A DNA stretch of 64,000 nucleotides from Klebsiella spallanzanii (GTDB lineage Bacteria > Pseudomonadota > Gammaproteobacteria > Enterobacterales > Enterobacteriaceae), in assembly GCF_902158555.1 (NCBI RefSeq), contig NZ_CABGGS010000034.1, positions 283,771-347,770 of the forward strand. The letters run 5' to 3'. The position numbers were made by a program, and so were the translations under genes. The notes beneath the pieces are model-generated. The model was not told the origin of the DNA and made no database searches. It saw nothing but the letters and a program-made list of their open reading frames with translations. How positions within the stretch are numbered: position 1 is the stretch's first letter; each line of letters begins with the position of its first letter. Positions 1 to 8,166 of the stretch are shown in pieces.

Positions 1-110
1 GCACCCTTGATGATGAGGACATCCTTTGTTTGGGGAGGGTTTCGAGCGCCCTGCAAACAGCAACAACATCAAGAAAATGGGATGAGCTTTTCGGGAAGAA
101 GAAAGGCTGA
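1..110 (+). CDS. C-terminal end of an unrecognised protein (partial)
   Basis: One frame is open from the window edge to a TGA at 108-110, giving about 35 residues ending in DELFGKKKG. The charged, polar composition looks more like a real C-terminus than noise, but another frame is also open to a stop at 121. The start lies outside the window and I cannot assign a family. A short gap follows before the membrane-protein gene at 199. Confidence 0.35.
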   Translation, partial: TLDDEDILCLGRVSSALQTATTSRKWDELFGKKKG

Positions 111-198
111 GTCTCAGGAATGAGACAAACGTGCAGTATTACCAACACTGCACGTCCTTTATTGTGCGAATTTTAAACAGTAAAAAAGGATCAAAAGG

Positions 199-621
199 AT
201 GAGTAGAAATAACGAAACAAGCGGCGTTGAACTGGTTGTCTTCGGCGTATTTGCTTTCTGTCTGGCAGTTGTTGCCTGGCTAATGAAAACTTTTGATGTT
301 GAATGGCAAACAGCACTGGAAACTGCGCCTGGCCTGATAGTCTGGTTGCTTGTTGTCGGTGCGGGGATCTTTTTCGGGATCAAAATGGAAAAAGGTCTTG
401 TTCGCTGGGGTGCCCCACTGGCGATCGCCCTTCTGATTCCGGTATTCAAACCAATTCTTAAGGAAGCCGCCGGAGTTCGTGAAATGGGCGGGCTAGTTTT
501 CGATGATATGGTTTCGTGGTACGGAACTGGCTGGGGAATGTCGCTGATGTTCTTCGGGATTCTTATCATCGGATACGGCTTGCTTTATTGGTGGCACCGC
601 AAGAATTCATATTACTGGTAA
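199..621 (+). CDS. Small polytopic membrane protein, unknown function
   Basis: This 140-residue protein starts at an ATG preceded by an A-rich AAAAAGGA ribosome site. It shows about four hydrophobic segments (near residues 10-28, 48-64, 70-88 and 113-132), with an amphipathic stretch containing EAAGVREMGG between the last two. It ends with a short basic tail. I recognise no family. Its GC content is close to the rest of the chromosome, unlike the two AT-rich genes that follow. The position between a partial gene and unrecognised genes suggests an accessory or mobile-element cargo region, which is inference. Confidence 0.6.
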   Translation: MSRNNETSGVELVVFGVFAFCLAVVAWLMKTFDVEWQTALETAPGLIVWLLVVGAGIFFGIKMEKGLVRWGAPLAIALLIPVFKPILKEAAGVREMGGLVFDDMVSWYGTGWGMSLMFFGILIIGYGLLYWWHRKNSYYW

Positions 622-675
622 CCTAAATAATGAGTACCATTATGTAGTTAATTTAAATAAAAAAGGATATTACAG

Positions 676-945
676 ATGTCTAAATTAGTAGAAGAGTTGA
701 AAACAGCACTTGCTTTTGATCACAATAAGATCATCACAGGAGAGCTAACAGAAGAGCAAGCTCTAAAAATTGCTAATGACCTGCATCAATTAGGAAGAAA
801 GCCAACAGATCAAGAAGTTTATGATGTAATTAAAAAATACTATAATGGAGAATTATTAAGTTCCGCTAATGAAAGTCGAGATCAAGCAAGAACTAACACT
901 TTGCAGAAAACAATTTTAAAAATGATTCAAAGTCAGAAGAAATAA
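676..945 (+). CDS. Small AT-rich hypothetical protein
   Basis: An 89-residue, soluble, probably all-helical protein with no signal peptide or membrane segment. An AAAAAGGA site sits 8-10 bases before the ATG. The pattern ITGELTEEQALKIANDLHQLG followed by PTDQEVYDVIKKYY resembles a small helical adaptor or regulator, but I recognise no family. Its base composition is strongly AT-rich. The next gene begins 20 bases after the stop in the same direction, so the two are probably co-transcribed. Such a pair could be an effector and partner, but nothing in the sequence proves it. Confidence 0.6.
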   Translation: MSKLVEELKTALAFDHNKIITGELTEEQALKIANDLHQLGRKPTDQEVYDVIKKYYNGELLSSANESRDQARTNTLQKTILKMIQSQKK

Positions 946-965
946 TAACAAGGGAATGATATAAA

Positions 966-1688
966 GTGAAGCTGGAAGATTTAGTTCAGAATCAAAATGA
1001 AACAATTGATTTACTCTATAATGAATATGATTCTATTATGGAAGATATTAAATCTTCCGGCCTTGATAATGAAAAAATTAATAAGCTGCATGATGCTGGG
1101 TTAAAGCTATTCAATTTCATGGATGGATGCTATGCGGCATTAGATGCTGCGGAAGAAAGTTTAACCAATGAAAAAACAACACAACTAGCTGATTTGGCTG
1201 GACTTTTTTGTGATGCGCTTGAAGAGACGATCCCGAACCATTATTCAATAATGTGTGCGTATTATGGTGATAATTATAAGCCAAGTAAACATGCCTTTGC
1301 AGGGCTGCAACAACTAATAGTTCAAGTAAAGAATAAAAAAGAAATTAAGGAATTAAAAGAAAAATGTATAGACAATGGCCTACCTGTGAAAGGGTTTGAT
1401 AAAAAAAGAAGATTCAGAATGACAAAAACACATGAGCGTATCTATTCTGCCATACTTGGAATTTTAAGTATTGCTGTTATGGTAACACTTCTATTTTTCC
1501 TAGAGATCGATGACTCATCAAAGAGCAAATACATTATATTAAGTGTTGTGGTTTCTCTTTTAGGTGGAATTGGTGCTCGATTACTATCAGGCGCTTTAAA
1601 CTTTAAAATAAAAGATACTACAGCAACTGCTGGTTATGCTGCATTTGTTATTATATTTCTGATATTGCAGGGAGTCAGGGTTTTTTAA
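966..1688 (+). CDS. AT-rich helical protein with C-terminal membrane anchor, unknown function
   Basis: The start is a GTG following AAGGGA. The 240-residue product has an N-terminal soluble helical part (residues 1-150, rich in Glu, Lys and Asn) and two to three hydrophobic segments at about 160-178, 187-206 and 219-238. This soluble-plus-membrane-tail architecture is seen in several small effector families, including SLATT-type proteins, but I see no diagnostic motif. It follows the 89-residue gene closely and shares its low GC. Horizontal origin is likely from composition. A toxin or phage-defence role is speculation. Confidence 0.6.
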   Translation: MKLEDLVQNQNETIDLLYNEYDSIMEDIKSSGLDNEKINKLHDAGLKLFNFMDGCYAALDAAEESLTNEKTTQLADLAGLFCDALEETIPNHYSIMCAYYGDNYKPSKHAFAGLQQLIVQVKNKKEIKELKEKCIDNGLPVKGFDKKRRFRMTKTHERIYSAILGILSIAVMVTLLFFLEIDDSSKSKYIILSVVVSLLGGIGARLLSGALNFKIKDTTATAGYAAFVIIFLILQGVRVF

Positions 1689-2122
1689 CTAATGATTCGC
1701 ATAATGCACTCTATGTATAAAGACGAACCTTCACCATTCCGGTAAACAACAACCCCATTTTACCGGAATGGCTCAGAACCCTTTTGTAACATAGCGTCAT
1801 ACATTATGCGCACTAACTTCAAGCCACGAGGATTGTAGCCAGATTGGTGCAGTCGTTAGTTCGCATAACAGTTGGATTGTCTTGCGCCCTCTGGTTCAGA
1901 ATCGCGGCAAAACCGCTATGTGGAAGTCTCCAGCTAAGCTCTCACTGCGTTCGAGGGATTCTTTGGTTTTGTTTCGTCCGTGTCTGGTCCACCATCGAGC
2001 AGCGTCTGACATTAGCTGGAGTGCCGGATCGCGGAACCAGTCGAGCATAAACAGCGTTCGCTCTCATCCGGAACGGGGATCCGTATCTACAACGGTTCGT
2101 CACAACCGCTCAATCTTCTATA
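1689..2122. other. Gene-poor interval of 434 bases
   Basis: Overlapping reading frames exist at 1844-2184, but none has a convincing ribosome site, and the translations are rich in Arg, Ser and Cys without domain-like pattern. The base composition changes sharply from AT-rich to normal at about 1790. A near-palindrome, TTCCGGTAAA...TTTACCGGAA at about 1737-1768, could act as a terminator for the gene ending at 1688. The stretch may hold decayed coding sequence. Confidence 0.4.
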
Positions 2123-2335
2123 ATGGAACAACCACAGTCGTACCAGGGAAAAAAATGCTCTGTGCGCTTAATGCTGCAGCGTGATGGGACAGTGGATAAT
2201 CCACAAGTTGAGAGTGGCGATCCGGTATTATGTGCAGAAATTATGTCAGCGCTAAAAGAAGCAAAAATTCCCCCTGCGCCTGATGAACAAACCTATCTGG
2301 TATTCAAGAATGCCACGCTGGATTTCACCCTGTAA
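2123..2335 (+). CDS. TolA C-terminal-domain-like small protein (possibly a remnant)
   Basis: The 70-residue product matches the last part of TolA domain III: a SYQGKKCSVRLML strand, an RDGTVDN turn, a GDPVLC segment with the second conserved Cys, then AKIPPAPDEQTYLVFKNATL and a DF ending. TolA links the inner membrane to the Pal/outer-membrane system, and its C-terminal domain binds TolB, group A colicins and filamentous phage g3p. The membrane anchor and long helical domain are absent, and I see no clear Shine-Dalgarno site. It may be a decayed gene whose upstream part lost its frame, or a free-standing decoy domain. The family call is secure; being functional is not. Confidence 0.55.
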   Translation: MEQPQSYQGKKCSVRLMLQRDGTVDNPQVESGDPVLCAEIMSALKEAKIPPAPDEQTYLVFKNATLDFTL

Positions 2336-2430
2336 AGCTTATTCAGGGCATAAGTTGCCAGCGTCCACTCGGCAGAAATGCGGGTAAATAGGTAAAACAG
2401 ATTTGGGGCCATCAGGCCCCTGCATCATTT

Positions 2431-4428
2431 TTAGAACTCGACGCGGCCGCCGAAATTATAACGCCGCCCTTCCAGCATCGACGTTTGCCGATATGACGTG
2501 GTGTAAATCGGGTTCACATTAAACAGATTGTAGATACCGCTCATCAGCGTAACGTGCTTATTCAGGTGATAACGCGCACCTAAATCAACCAGCGCATAGG
2601 CCTCTGTTGAACTGGATTTGCCGATATCCGGTGAATTGCTGCGCCAGCTTGCCTTGGTCCACAGTTCCAGATCGTTCGTCGTATTCCAGGTCAGTGAAAC
2701 GTTGGCCATGCTGCTGGGGAAATCGCTCAGCGCGTAACCCTTATAGTCACCGCTTTTCTGCTCACTGTGCGTATAGGTGTAGTTCACGTTGGCTTTCAGC
2801 GCGGCGGTGGCCTGCCAGTCGCCGTTCAGCTCCAGACCATAAATCTCCGCATCACCCACGTTAATGTATTGCGACACGGTGTCAGCGGTATAGCCATTGT
2901 ATTGACACTGCTGGGTAGCAGAGGAAGTACAGATGGTGTGATCGCTGATTTTGTCCTTGAATTTGGTATGGAAGATGGTGGCATCCAGCGCCAGCGCATC
3001 TTTCTGCCAGTACACGCCCAGTTCGGTGTTGATGCTCTGCTCCGGCTTCAGGTCATCATTACCAATACCAATTTCAGAATAGGGATAAGCACCATAGACG
3101 CTGGTAAAACCGGCATTATTCTGACGCAGGTCCGGCTTCTTATAACCCGCGGAAACGCCCCCTTTCAGTGCCCAGGCCTCATCGATGGTCCAGTTACCGT
3201 ACAGCTTCGGCGTCACGTGGTAGCCAAAGTAGCTGTCATGATCCAGACGCGCCGAGGTCGTCAGCGTGAAGTCCGGCACCATCATCCACGCATCTTCCGC
3301 AAATACCGCCCAACCATGGCGGGTGATCTTGCTGACCGGGGTCACGCCAGGTGCCTGTTTATCTTCTATGCCGAAGGTGTCATTCAGTTCATTGCGCGTA
3401 AAGTTCATGCCCAGCGTTAACTTGTGATCGGCCAGCGTAAAGGTGTTCGCACTATTGGCTTCGAAGTTATTCTGCTTAATAAACTGCGAATCCATGCCGG
3501 GCACGCGATACTCCGTGCGGGCTTTCTCGTAGCTGATAAAGTTCTTCACTTCTACGAGGTCATCGCCGTACCAGGCGTGCTGTGAAAGCGAGGCCGCATC
3601 GCGGTCAAAGCCCCAGTACCACTGCTTATCGTTGTGGGTTTTCTCCTGATTGCCTTTGGAGGCGTTCAGATCCCAAAGCTGAGTATCGGTGGGCGACATC
3701 GAAATCGTTGCATCCAGATTCCCTGCCTGATGTTTAACAAAACGTTCTTTGGTCGGGCTATCATCATCGCGGCGGTCAAGGTAATCCGCCCCCACGCTCA
3801 CCCCGAGCTTGCCCGGGATCACAGGCCCCATAAAGAAAGCGTTGGTCTGGTTGGTATTACCGTATTCGCTTTTCTCCTGCAGGAAGTAATTATCCTCCAG
3901 CACTCCCGTCCATTTATCGAGGTTGTAAGCCTTTTTGGTGATGACGTTAACCACGCCGCCGATGGAGTCCGAACCATACAGCGAGGACATCGGCCCGCGA
4001 ATCACCTCAACCCGTTCGATGGCGGCCAGAGGCGGCATAAAGGCCGCCTCAGTCCCGATATGGTGTCCGTAAGGCCGGGATTCGCGGGTAGACTGCTTGA
4101 TGCCGTTGACCATGAATGAGGTATACGACGAATCCATACCGCGCATCTGCACATCGCCGGTTGCCAGGCTGCCGTGACCGTTGCCCACCAGCACACCCGG
4201 CATTTCGCGGATGGCTTCCGTCACGTTCTGATTCGAACGGGTATTCAGCGCTTTCTCATCGAGCACCGAGATCGTCGCGGGTCCCTCGCGTCTCTCCTGA
4301 CTGAAACCGGTAGCCGTTACCACCATCTGCTCTTCGTTGACGGGCGTGCTGTCTGCTGCGTAAACGGCCGCTGGCAGGTTGGCGAAGGCGAGCGCAATCG
4401 CCACGTCCATGCGTGTCTTAATCGTCAC
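2431..4428 (-). CDS. TonB-dependent outer-membrane receptor (CirA/YncD-like)
   Basis: The 665-residue protein starts with a signal peptide (to about residue 25, AVYAA) and a TonB-box-like EEQMVVTATG. The plug domain (about 45-160) carries IREMPGVLV, QMRGMDSS, a VEVIRGPMSSLYG box and GGVVNVITKK. The 22-strand barrel fills the rest and ends in a terminal Phe (RYNFGGRVEF), the usual outer-membrane assembly signal. Such receptors import ferric siderophores, or more rarely other metal or sugar ligands, using TonB energy, and they often serve as colicin or phage receptors. The gene starts about 10 bases after the YncE-like gene, so both should be transcribed from the Fur-boxed promoter at 5539-5553. 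The ligand cannot be read from sequence. Confidence 0.9.
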   Translation of the reverse strand: MTIKTRMDVAIALAFANLPAAVYAADSTPVNEEQMVVTATGFSQERREGPATISVLDEKALNTRSNQNVTEAIREMPGVLVGNGHGSLATGDVQMRGMDSSYTSFMVNGIKQSTRESRPYGHHIGTEAAFMPPLAAIERVEVIRGPMSSLYGSDSIGGVVNVITKKAYNLDKWTGVLEDNYFLQEKSEYGNTNQTNAFFMGPVIPGKLGVSVGADYLDRRDDDSPTKERFVKHQAGNLDATISMSPTDTQLWDLNASKGNQEKTHNDKQWYWGFDRDAASLSQHAWYGDDLVEVKNFISYEKARTEYRVPGMDSQFIKQNNFEANSANTFTLADHKLTLGMNFTRNELNDTFGIEDKQAPGVTPVSKITRHGWAVFAEDAWMMVPDFTLTTSARLDHDSYFGYHVTPKLYGNWTIDEAWALKGGVSAGYKKPDLRQNNAGFTSVYGAYPYSEIGIGNDDLKPEQSINTELGVYWQKDALALDATIFHTKFKDKISDHTICTSSATQQCQYNGYTADTVSQYINVGDAEIYGLELNGDWQATAALKANVNYTYTHSEQKSGDYKGYALSDFPSSMANVSLTWNTTNDLELWTKASWRSNSPDIGKSSSTEAYALVDLGARYHLNKHVTLMSGIYNLFNVNPIYTTSYRQTSMLEGRRYNFGGRVEF

Positions 4429-4438
4429 AAAAAAGTCC

Positions 4439-5497
4439 TTAGAATTTGGTTAGATCAATCTTGAGAACGTAGTCAGACTGGTCGCTTTTCTCGTCCTGTT
4501 TAACGCTGGCATAAAGCGTTCTGCCATCCGCAGAAAGCACCAGGCTGTTGGGCATGGCCGCCGTTTTGATAGTGTGTTTGACATCGTTGGTTTTCGCGTC
4601 AATCACGCTAATCGAGCGATCGTTGCGATGGGTAACGTAGATCTCATTGCGCGCGGCGTTATACAGCACCGCAATCGAGTTAGGCGTGGCAATACGCTGA
4701 ACCAGCTTGCCGGAGTCCAGTTGCACCACCAGCACATCGCGGGTATTGGTATCAGCGATGTACCCGACTCCCGCAGCGCTATTCAGGGCGATATTGAGGA
4801 AATAATGCTCAGTTTCAGCCGGATCAACCTTCACACGGGAAAGCAGTTTTGATGTTTTGCCATCAAGGGTAACCAGCTCCCCATTACCGGTGACCACATA
4901 AACCTTCTCACCCGTAGCATCCACAGCAAAACCCACCGGCTCGATTTTGCCGATTGTTTCCAGCAACTGTTGTTTACGCGTATCGACGACCCAAAGCAGG
5001 CCTTTGTCTTTACGTCCAATCCCGGAAACGTACAGGCGTTGATTCTGCTTATCGAGCACGATTTCACGCACGTGGGCCTTTTTATCAGGATCCGAATCAT
5101 CGCTGAGCTGAATAGTTTTAATCACTTTGTTGGTCAGCGTATCCAGAAGCGTGACTGAACCGTCCAGGGCGTTACCCAAATACAGGATATGGTTTTCTTC
5201 ATCCAGAGAGAGCGCAAAGGTACGGCGCTCGGTGGCTATCTTCTCATTAATCTGCAGAGAGTCGGCGGCCAGGCGAAACACCACGCCGGCCGTTTTATCT
5301 TTCTCAAAGGAGGGTGCCGAGGCGGCAAAGATCGTCTTCTGACCGTTATCATAGGCCAGCTCATAAACCCCATGACCCAATGACTGTGAGCGGAAATCCT
5401 TCTCGCTGAAATCCTTTGCCGACGCGCAAAAAGCATGAAGAGATAATGAAATGGCCAGCGCGCAGAGCGTGGTTTTCTTTACAGATGCTGTAGACAT
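4439..5497 (-). CDS. YncE-like periplasmic beta-propeller protein
   Basis: A 352-residue secreted protein with an N-terminal signal (cleavage near CASAKDF, about residue 27). It contains repeated YVTN-type blades such as NHILYLGNALDGSVTLLD, QRLYVSGIG, EKVYVVTGNGELVTLDG, NEIYVTHRNDRSISVID and RTLYASV. This is the YncE family, known in E. coli as an iron-regulated periplasmic seven-bladed propeller encoded next to the TonB receptor YncD. Here too it is paired with a TonB-dependent receptor immediately downstream. A Fur-type box lies about 40 bases upstream, supporting iron-responsive expression. Whether this is the orthologue of YncE or a paralogue cannot be settled here, so I give no symbol. 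Confidence 0.88.
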   Translation of the reverse strand: MSTASVKKTTLCALAISLSLHAFCASAKDFSEKDFRSQSLGHGVYELAYDNGQKTIFAASAPSFEKDKTAGVVFRLAADSLQINEKIATERRTFALSLDEENHILYLGNALDGSVTLLDTLTNKVIKTIQLSDDSDPDKKAHVREIVLDKQNQRLYVSGIGRKDKGLLWVVDTRKQQLLETIGKIEPVGFAVDATGEKVYVVTGNGELVTLDGKTSKLLSRVKVDPAETEHYFLNIALNSAAGVGYIADTNTRDVLVVQLDSGKLVQRIATPNSIAVLYNAARNEIYVTHRNDRSISVIDAKTNDVKHTIKTAAMPNSLVLSADGRTLYASVKQDEKSDQSDYVLKIDLTKF

Positions 5498-5538
5498 GTA
5501 ATTTTTCTTTACAGTAGTTTACGGAATGCAAACAATAA

Positions 5539-5553
5539 TGAAAATGAATATCA
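5539..5553 (-). promoter_or_regulatory. Candidate Fur box upstream of the YncE-like/TonB receptor operon
   Basis: On the minus strand the sequence is TGATATTCATTTTCA. It matches the 7-1-7 Fur consensus TGATAATnATTATCA at all but two informative positions, and it is flanked by further AT-rich half-sites. It lies 42-56 bases before the start codon at 5497, a normal place for Fur repression. Confidence 0.75.
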
Positions 5554-5661
5554 TTTGCAATTGAAGGGTCCTCCATATTCCCTACCAAATTTTGTGTTGT
5601 AATCGAAGCGGCAGCGGTTTACACGTGCGCTGAAATGGCTACAGGTCACGCAGAGGATTAA

Positions 5662-6246
5662 CTACATAACCTGCTGTAATATCCGGACTAATTCCGCCAG
5701 ACTCCCCGCTTGCATCTTCTCCATCACTCTTGCGCGATGCACCTCTACCGTGCGTACAGCAATGTTCATCATCTCCGCAATCTCCCGATTCATCAGCCCT
5801 TTCACCACCAGCAGGGCCAGTTCACGCTCTTTGGGCGTCAGCTGCTGATAGCAGGCCAGGATTTGATGCCGCAAAAAAGCTTCGCCGGAGACCATCAAAG
5901 CGCGTTCCAGCGCCGTTTGCAGTGGCTTAACCGAAACCGGCTTTTGCAGAAAATCCACCGCGCCGTGTTTCATCTGCTCTACCGCCATCGGTACGTCGCC
6001 GTGCCCGGTGAGAAACACCACCGCCAGCGTACTGCCGCGTTGGCGCAGCGCTTCATGAACGCCCTGACCATCCAGCACCGGCATACGCATATCCAGCAGC
6101 ACCACCCCGGTCTGATAGAGACAGGCCTGCGACAGGAATATTTCCCCCGCCTCCCAGCACATGACCTCATAGCCCAGGCTTTCCAGCAAAAACGCGCATG
6201 CCCTGGTGACCTCTACGTCATCATCGAGCAGATGAATTAATGCCAT
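5662..6246 (-). CDS. ttrR: Tetrathionate response regulator TtrR
   Basis: A 194-residue FixJ-type response regulator. The receiver domain has acidic residues at 8-10, the phospho-acceptor Asp at about 52 (LLDMRMPVLDG) and the conserved Lys in LQKPV. A LuxR-type helix-turn-helix occupies about residues 135-180 (LTPKERELALLV, NREIAEMMNIAVRTVEVH). In Salmonella TtrR, phosphorylated by TtrS, activates ttrBCA when tetrathionate is present. The gene overlaps the end of ttrS by one base, so the two are translated together. No unusual feature is seen. Confidence 0.93.
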   Translation of the reverse strand: MALIHLLDDDVEVTRACAFLLESLGYEVMCWEAGEIFLSQACLYQTGVVLLDMRMPVLDGQGVHEALRQRGSTLAVVFLTGHGDVPMAVEQMKHGAVDFLQKPVSVKPLQTALERALMVSGEAFLRHQILACYQQLTPKERELALLVVKGLMNREIAEMMNIAVRTVEVHRARVMEKMQAGSLAELVRILQQVM

Positions 6247-8006
6247 TACCGTTCCTCTTGTCGGTTGAATGCCAGTACCACCGCAGCGCCGGGCTGTCCG
6301 TCAGGCGCGGTCTGGTTTATTATGCTTATCTCTCCTCGCCCATAGCGCACCAGCCGCTGACAGATAACCAGCCCCAATCCCATTCCCTCTTTTCGACTGG
6401 TCTTAAACGGCTGGAACGCCTGATCTAACTGGGATGCGTCAATACCGCCGCCGTTATCCTGCAAGGTAATACGCACCCCAGTGGCTTCACGTACAGCGCT
6501 GATCCACAGCATTTTCGCTCCCGCCTGCGCCGCGTTAAGGATCAGATTCGCCAGCACCTGCTCCAGCAGTACCGGCGGCAATACGAGCGTCACTGAACGA
6601 TCGACATCGCTGTTCAGCAGCAGTTGGGGAAATTGCTGCGGCACACGCAGCCACTGCCAGACATGGTCAATCGCCTGGCGAACGCTAATCTGTTCCCACT
6701 CATCCGCCAGCATGGGCTCCCCTTGCGCCTGACTGACCCAGTGACGCAGATTACGTAATGTATCCGCCCCGCGCTGGGCCTGCTGATCAATATGCTCCAG
6801 CGCGGGCAGCAACGGATGCTGCCGATCCTGTTTCTGCAAACGGATCGTACACCCCTGCGCATAATGGCGGATGGCTGACAGCGGTTGATTCAGTTCGTGG
6901 GCGAAGCCCGAGGTCATCTCACCCAGGACGCTCATCTGCCTGGCCGTTTGCAGGGCCTGCTCTTGTTCGCGTAACTGCACTGCGTTGTGTACCAACTGCC
7001 TGCCACGCCGTCGCACCAGCAGCATCACCCAGATATAGTTTAGCGTCAGCAGCAACAGGGCCAGCGCGGTTCCGCCCATGATGAACCGGTGCTGAATCAG
7101 CCAGCTTTTGACATCCAGCCACAGCCGGCGCTGCTGTGGATGCTGCCGGACTTCGCGCAGCAGCGCTTCTACCTGGCTGGTCGAGGCCGACGCCCCCCAG
7201 TGAAAGGCGGCATCCTCTGGCGCATTAAACAATGCGCGGGTCACCCGATCGGCCAGCGCATCGCTGACTTCGGGCAGCGCGGCAAACGACCAGTCGGGAT
7301 ACAGCGGCGTACTGGTCAGGCAAGGAATGACCGCAGGACGGCGAATGACCGCCACAAAATCGGCTTTATTTACCAGCCCTTCGTCGGCCATTTTTTCCAG
7401 CAGGCAGACCGGCACAATCGCCGCCTGCACCACCTGTTCACGCAGCAGATAGATCAGCGCATCGGCGGGAAAGCCGGTAAAACGCAGATGGAGGTCACGC
7501 TCCGGCCTCAGTCCGGCGTCGCTCAGCGCCTTCACTCCCAGCAAATAACCGCCGAAAGCCTGGGGATCGATGGCTCCTACCGTCTTGCCGATAAGATCGG
7601 TCGCTGACGAAATACCGCTATTGCGACGTGTTAAAATCACGCTGCCTATCACGTTGCCCGATCCGGGCGATGAGCGTAAAGACGCCAGCCAGCGCAGCGG
7701 AGAGTGGCTATTCAACTGCACAAACTGCGCCGGATTGGTCACCACAAACTGCACGGAACCGTTATTCACCGCTTCCTGCATCTGCTGCAAATCCAGCGGC
7801 TGAATATGGAACTGCTGGTCCGGTAACTGTTGATTAAGTGCGGCTTCCAGCGGCTGCCAGTGGCTGCGGGTAAAAACCTCGCCCCGCATCGCCAGAACGC
7901 CGATATTCCATGAGTCCGCCCATGCCTGAGCATTCAGCAGTAATGCCGATGCCAGCAGCGCCAGACGTCGCCGTTTTTTTGCTCTCACCCGATTATCCCT
8001 TTTCAT
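6246..8006 (-). CDS. ttrS: Tetrathionate sensor histidine kinase TtrS
   Basis: The 586-residue protein has a basic N-terminus and signal/anchor (to about 30), then a periplasmic PhnD/substrate-binding-like region (about 31-300). A membrane segment follows at about 307-330, and then the kinase core: H-box GFAHELNQPLSAIRHYAQG, N-box NLILNAAQAG, and G-boxes DNGGGID and GMGLGLVICQ. This is the architecture of Salmonella TtrS, which senses tetrathionate in the periplasm. No strong ribosome site precedes the ATG; an FNR-like site sits only a few bases upstream. Confidence 0.93.
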   Translation of the reverse strand: MKRDNRVRAKKRRRLALLASALLLNAQAWADSWNIGVLAMRGEVFTRSHWQPLEAALNQQLPDQQFHIQPLDLQQMQEAVNNGSVQFVVTNPAQFVQLNSHSPLRWLASLRSSPGSGNVIGSVILTRRNSGISSATDLIGKTVGAIDPQAFGGYLLGVKALSDAGLRPERDLHLRFTGFPADALIYLLREQVVQAAIVPVCLLEKMADEGLVNKADFVAVIRRPAVIPCLTSTPLYPDWSFAALPEVSDALADRVTRALFNAPEDAAFHWGASASTSQVEALLREVRQHPQQRRLWLDVKSWLIQHRFIMGGTALALLLLTLNYIWVMLLVRRRGRQLVHNAVQLREQEQALQTARQMSVLGEMTSGFAHELNQPLSAIRHYAQGCTIRLQKQDRQHPLLPALEHIDQQAQRGADTLRNLRHWVSQAQGEPMLADEWEQISVRQAIDHVWQWLRVPQQFPQLLLNSDVDRSVTLVLPPVLLEQVLANLILNAAQAGAKMLWISAVREATGVRITLQDNGGGIDASQLDQAFQPFKTSRKEGMGLGLVICQRLVRYGRGEISIINQTAPDGQPGAAVVLAFNRQEER

Positions 8007-8010
8007 TATG

Positions 8011-8024
8011 TTGTTTTAGATCAA
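8011..8024. promoter_or_regulatory. FNR-like site between ttrS and ttrB
   Basis: TTGTTTTAGATCAA matches the FNR consensus TTGAT-N4-ATCAA in 9 of 10 defined bases. ttrBCA in Salmonella needs anaerobic activation by FNR (OxrA) as well as TtrRS, so an FNR site in this 160-base divergent region is expected. It lies about 143 bases before ttrB and next to the ttrS start, so which promoter it serves is uncertain. Confidence 0.5.
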
Positions 8025-8166
8025 CAACCCGCCGGGTATGTGGTTAACCACAATAGAGCTGCCCCCGCCGCGATTTTTACACTGTAAATCATCAACATTC
8101 TTTATTCATCACATGCAAATCAACGACGTGACAAATGTTTAGTTGTTGCCGCGCGAGGGAGAAAAT

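Noticed and set aside
1844-2184. Two overlapping frames before the TolA-like gene
   Set aside because: No ribosome site or domain-like pattern. One could represent decayed sequence upstream of the TolA domain, but alignment by eye is too weak.
1-2430. Integrase, attachment site or insertion sequence at the island edge
   Set aside because: Composition suggests transfer, but I found no tRNA, direct repeat, transposase or integrase in this part.
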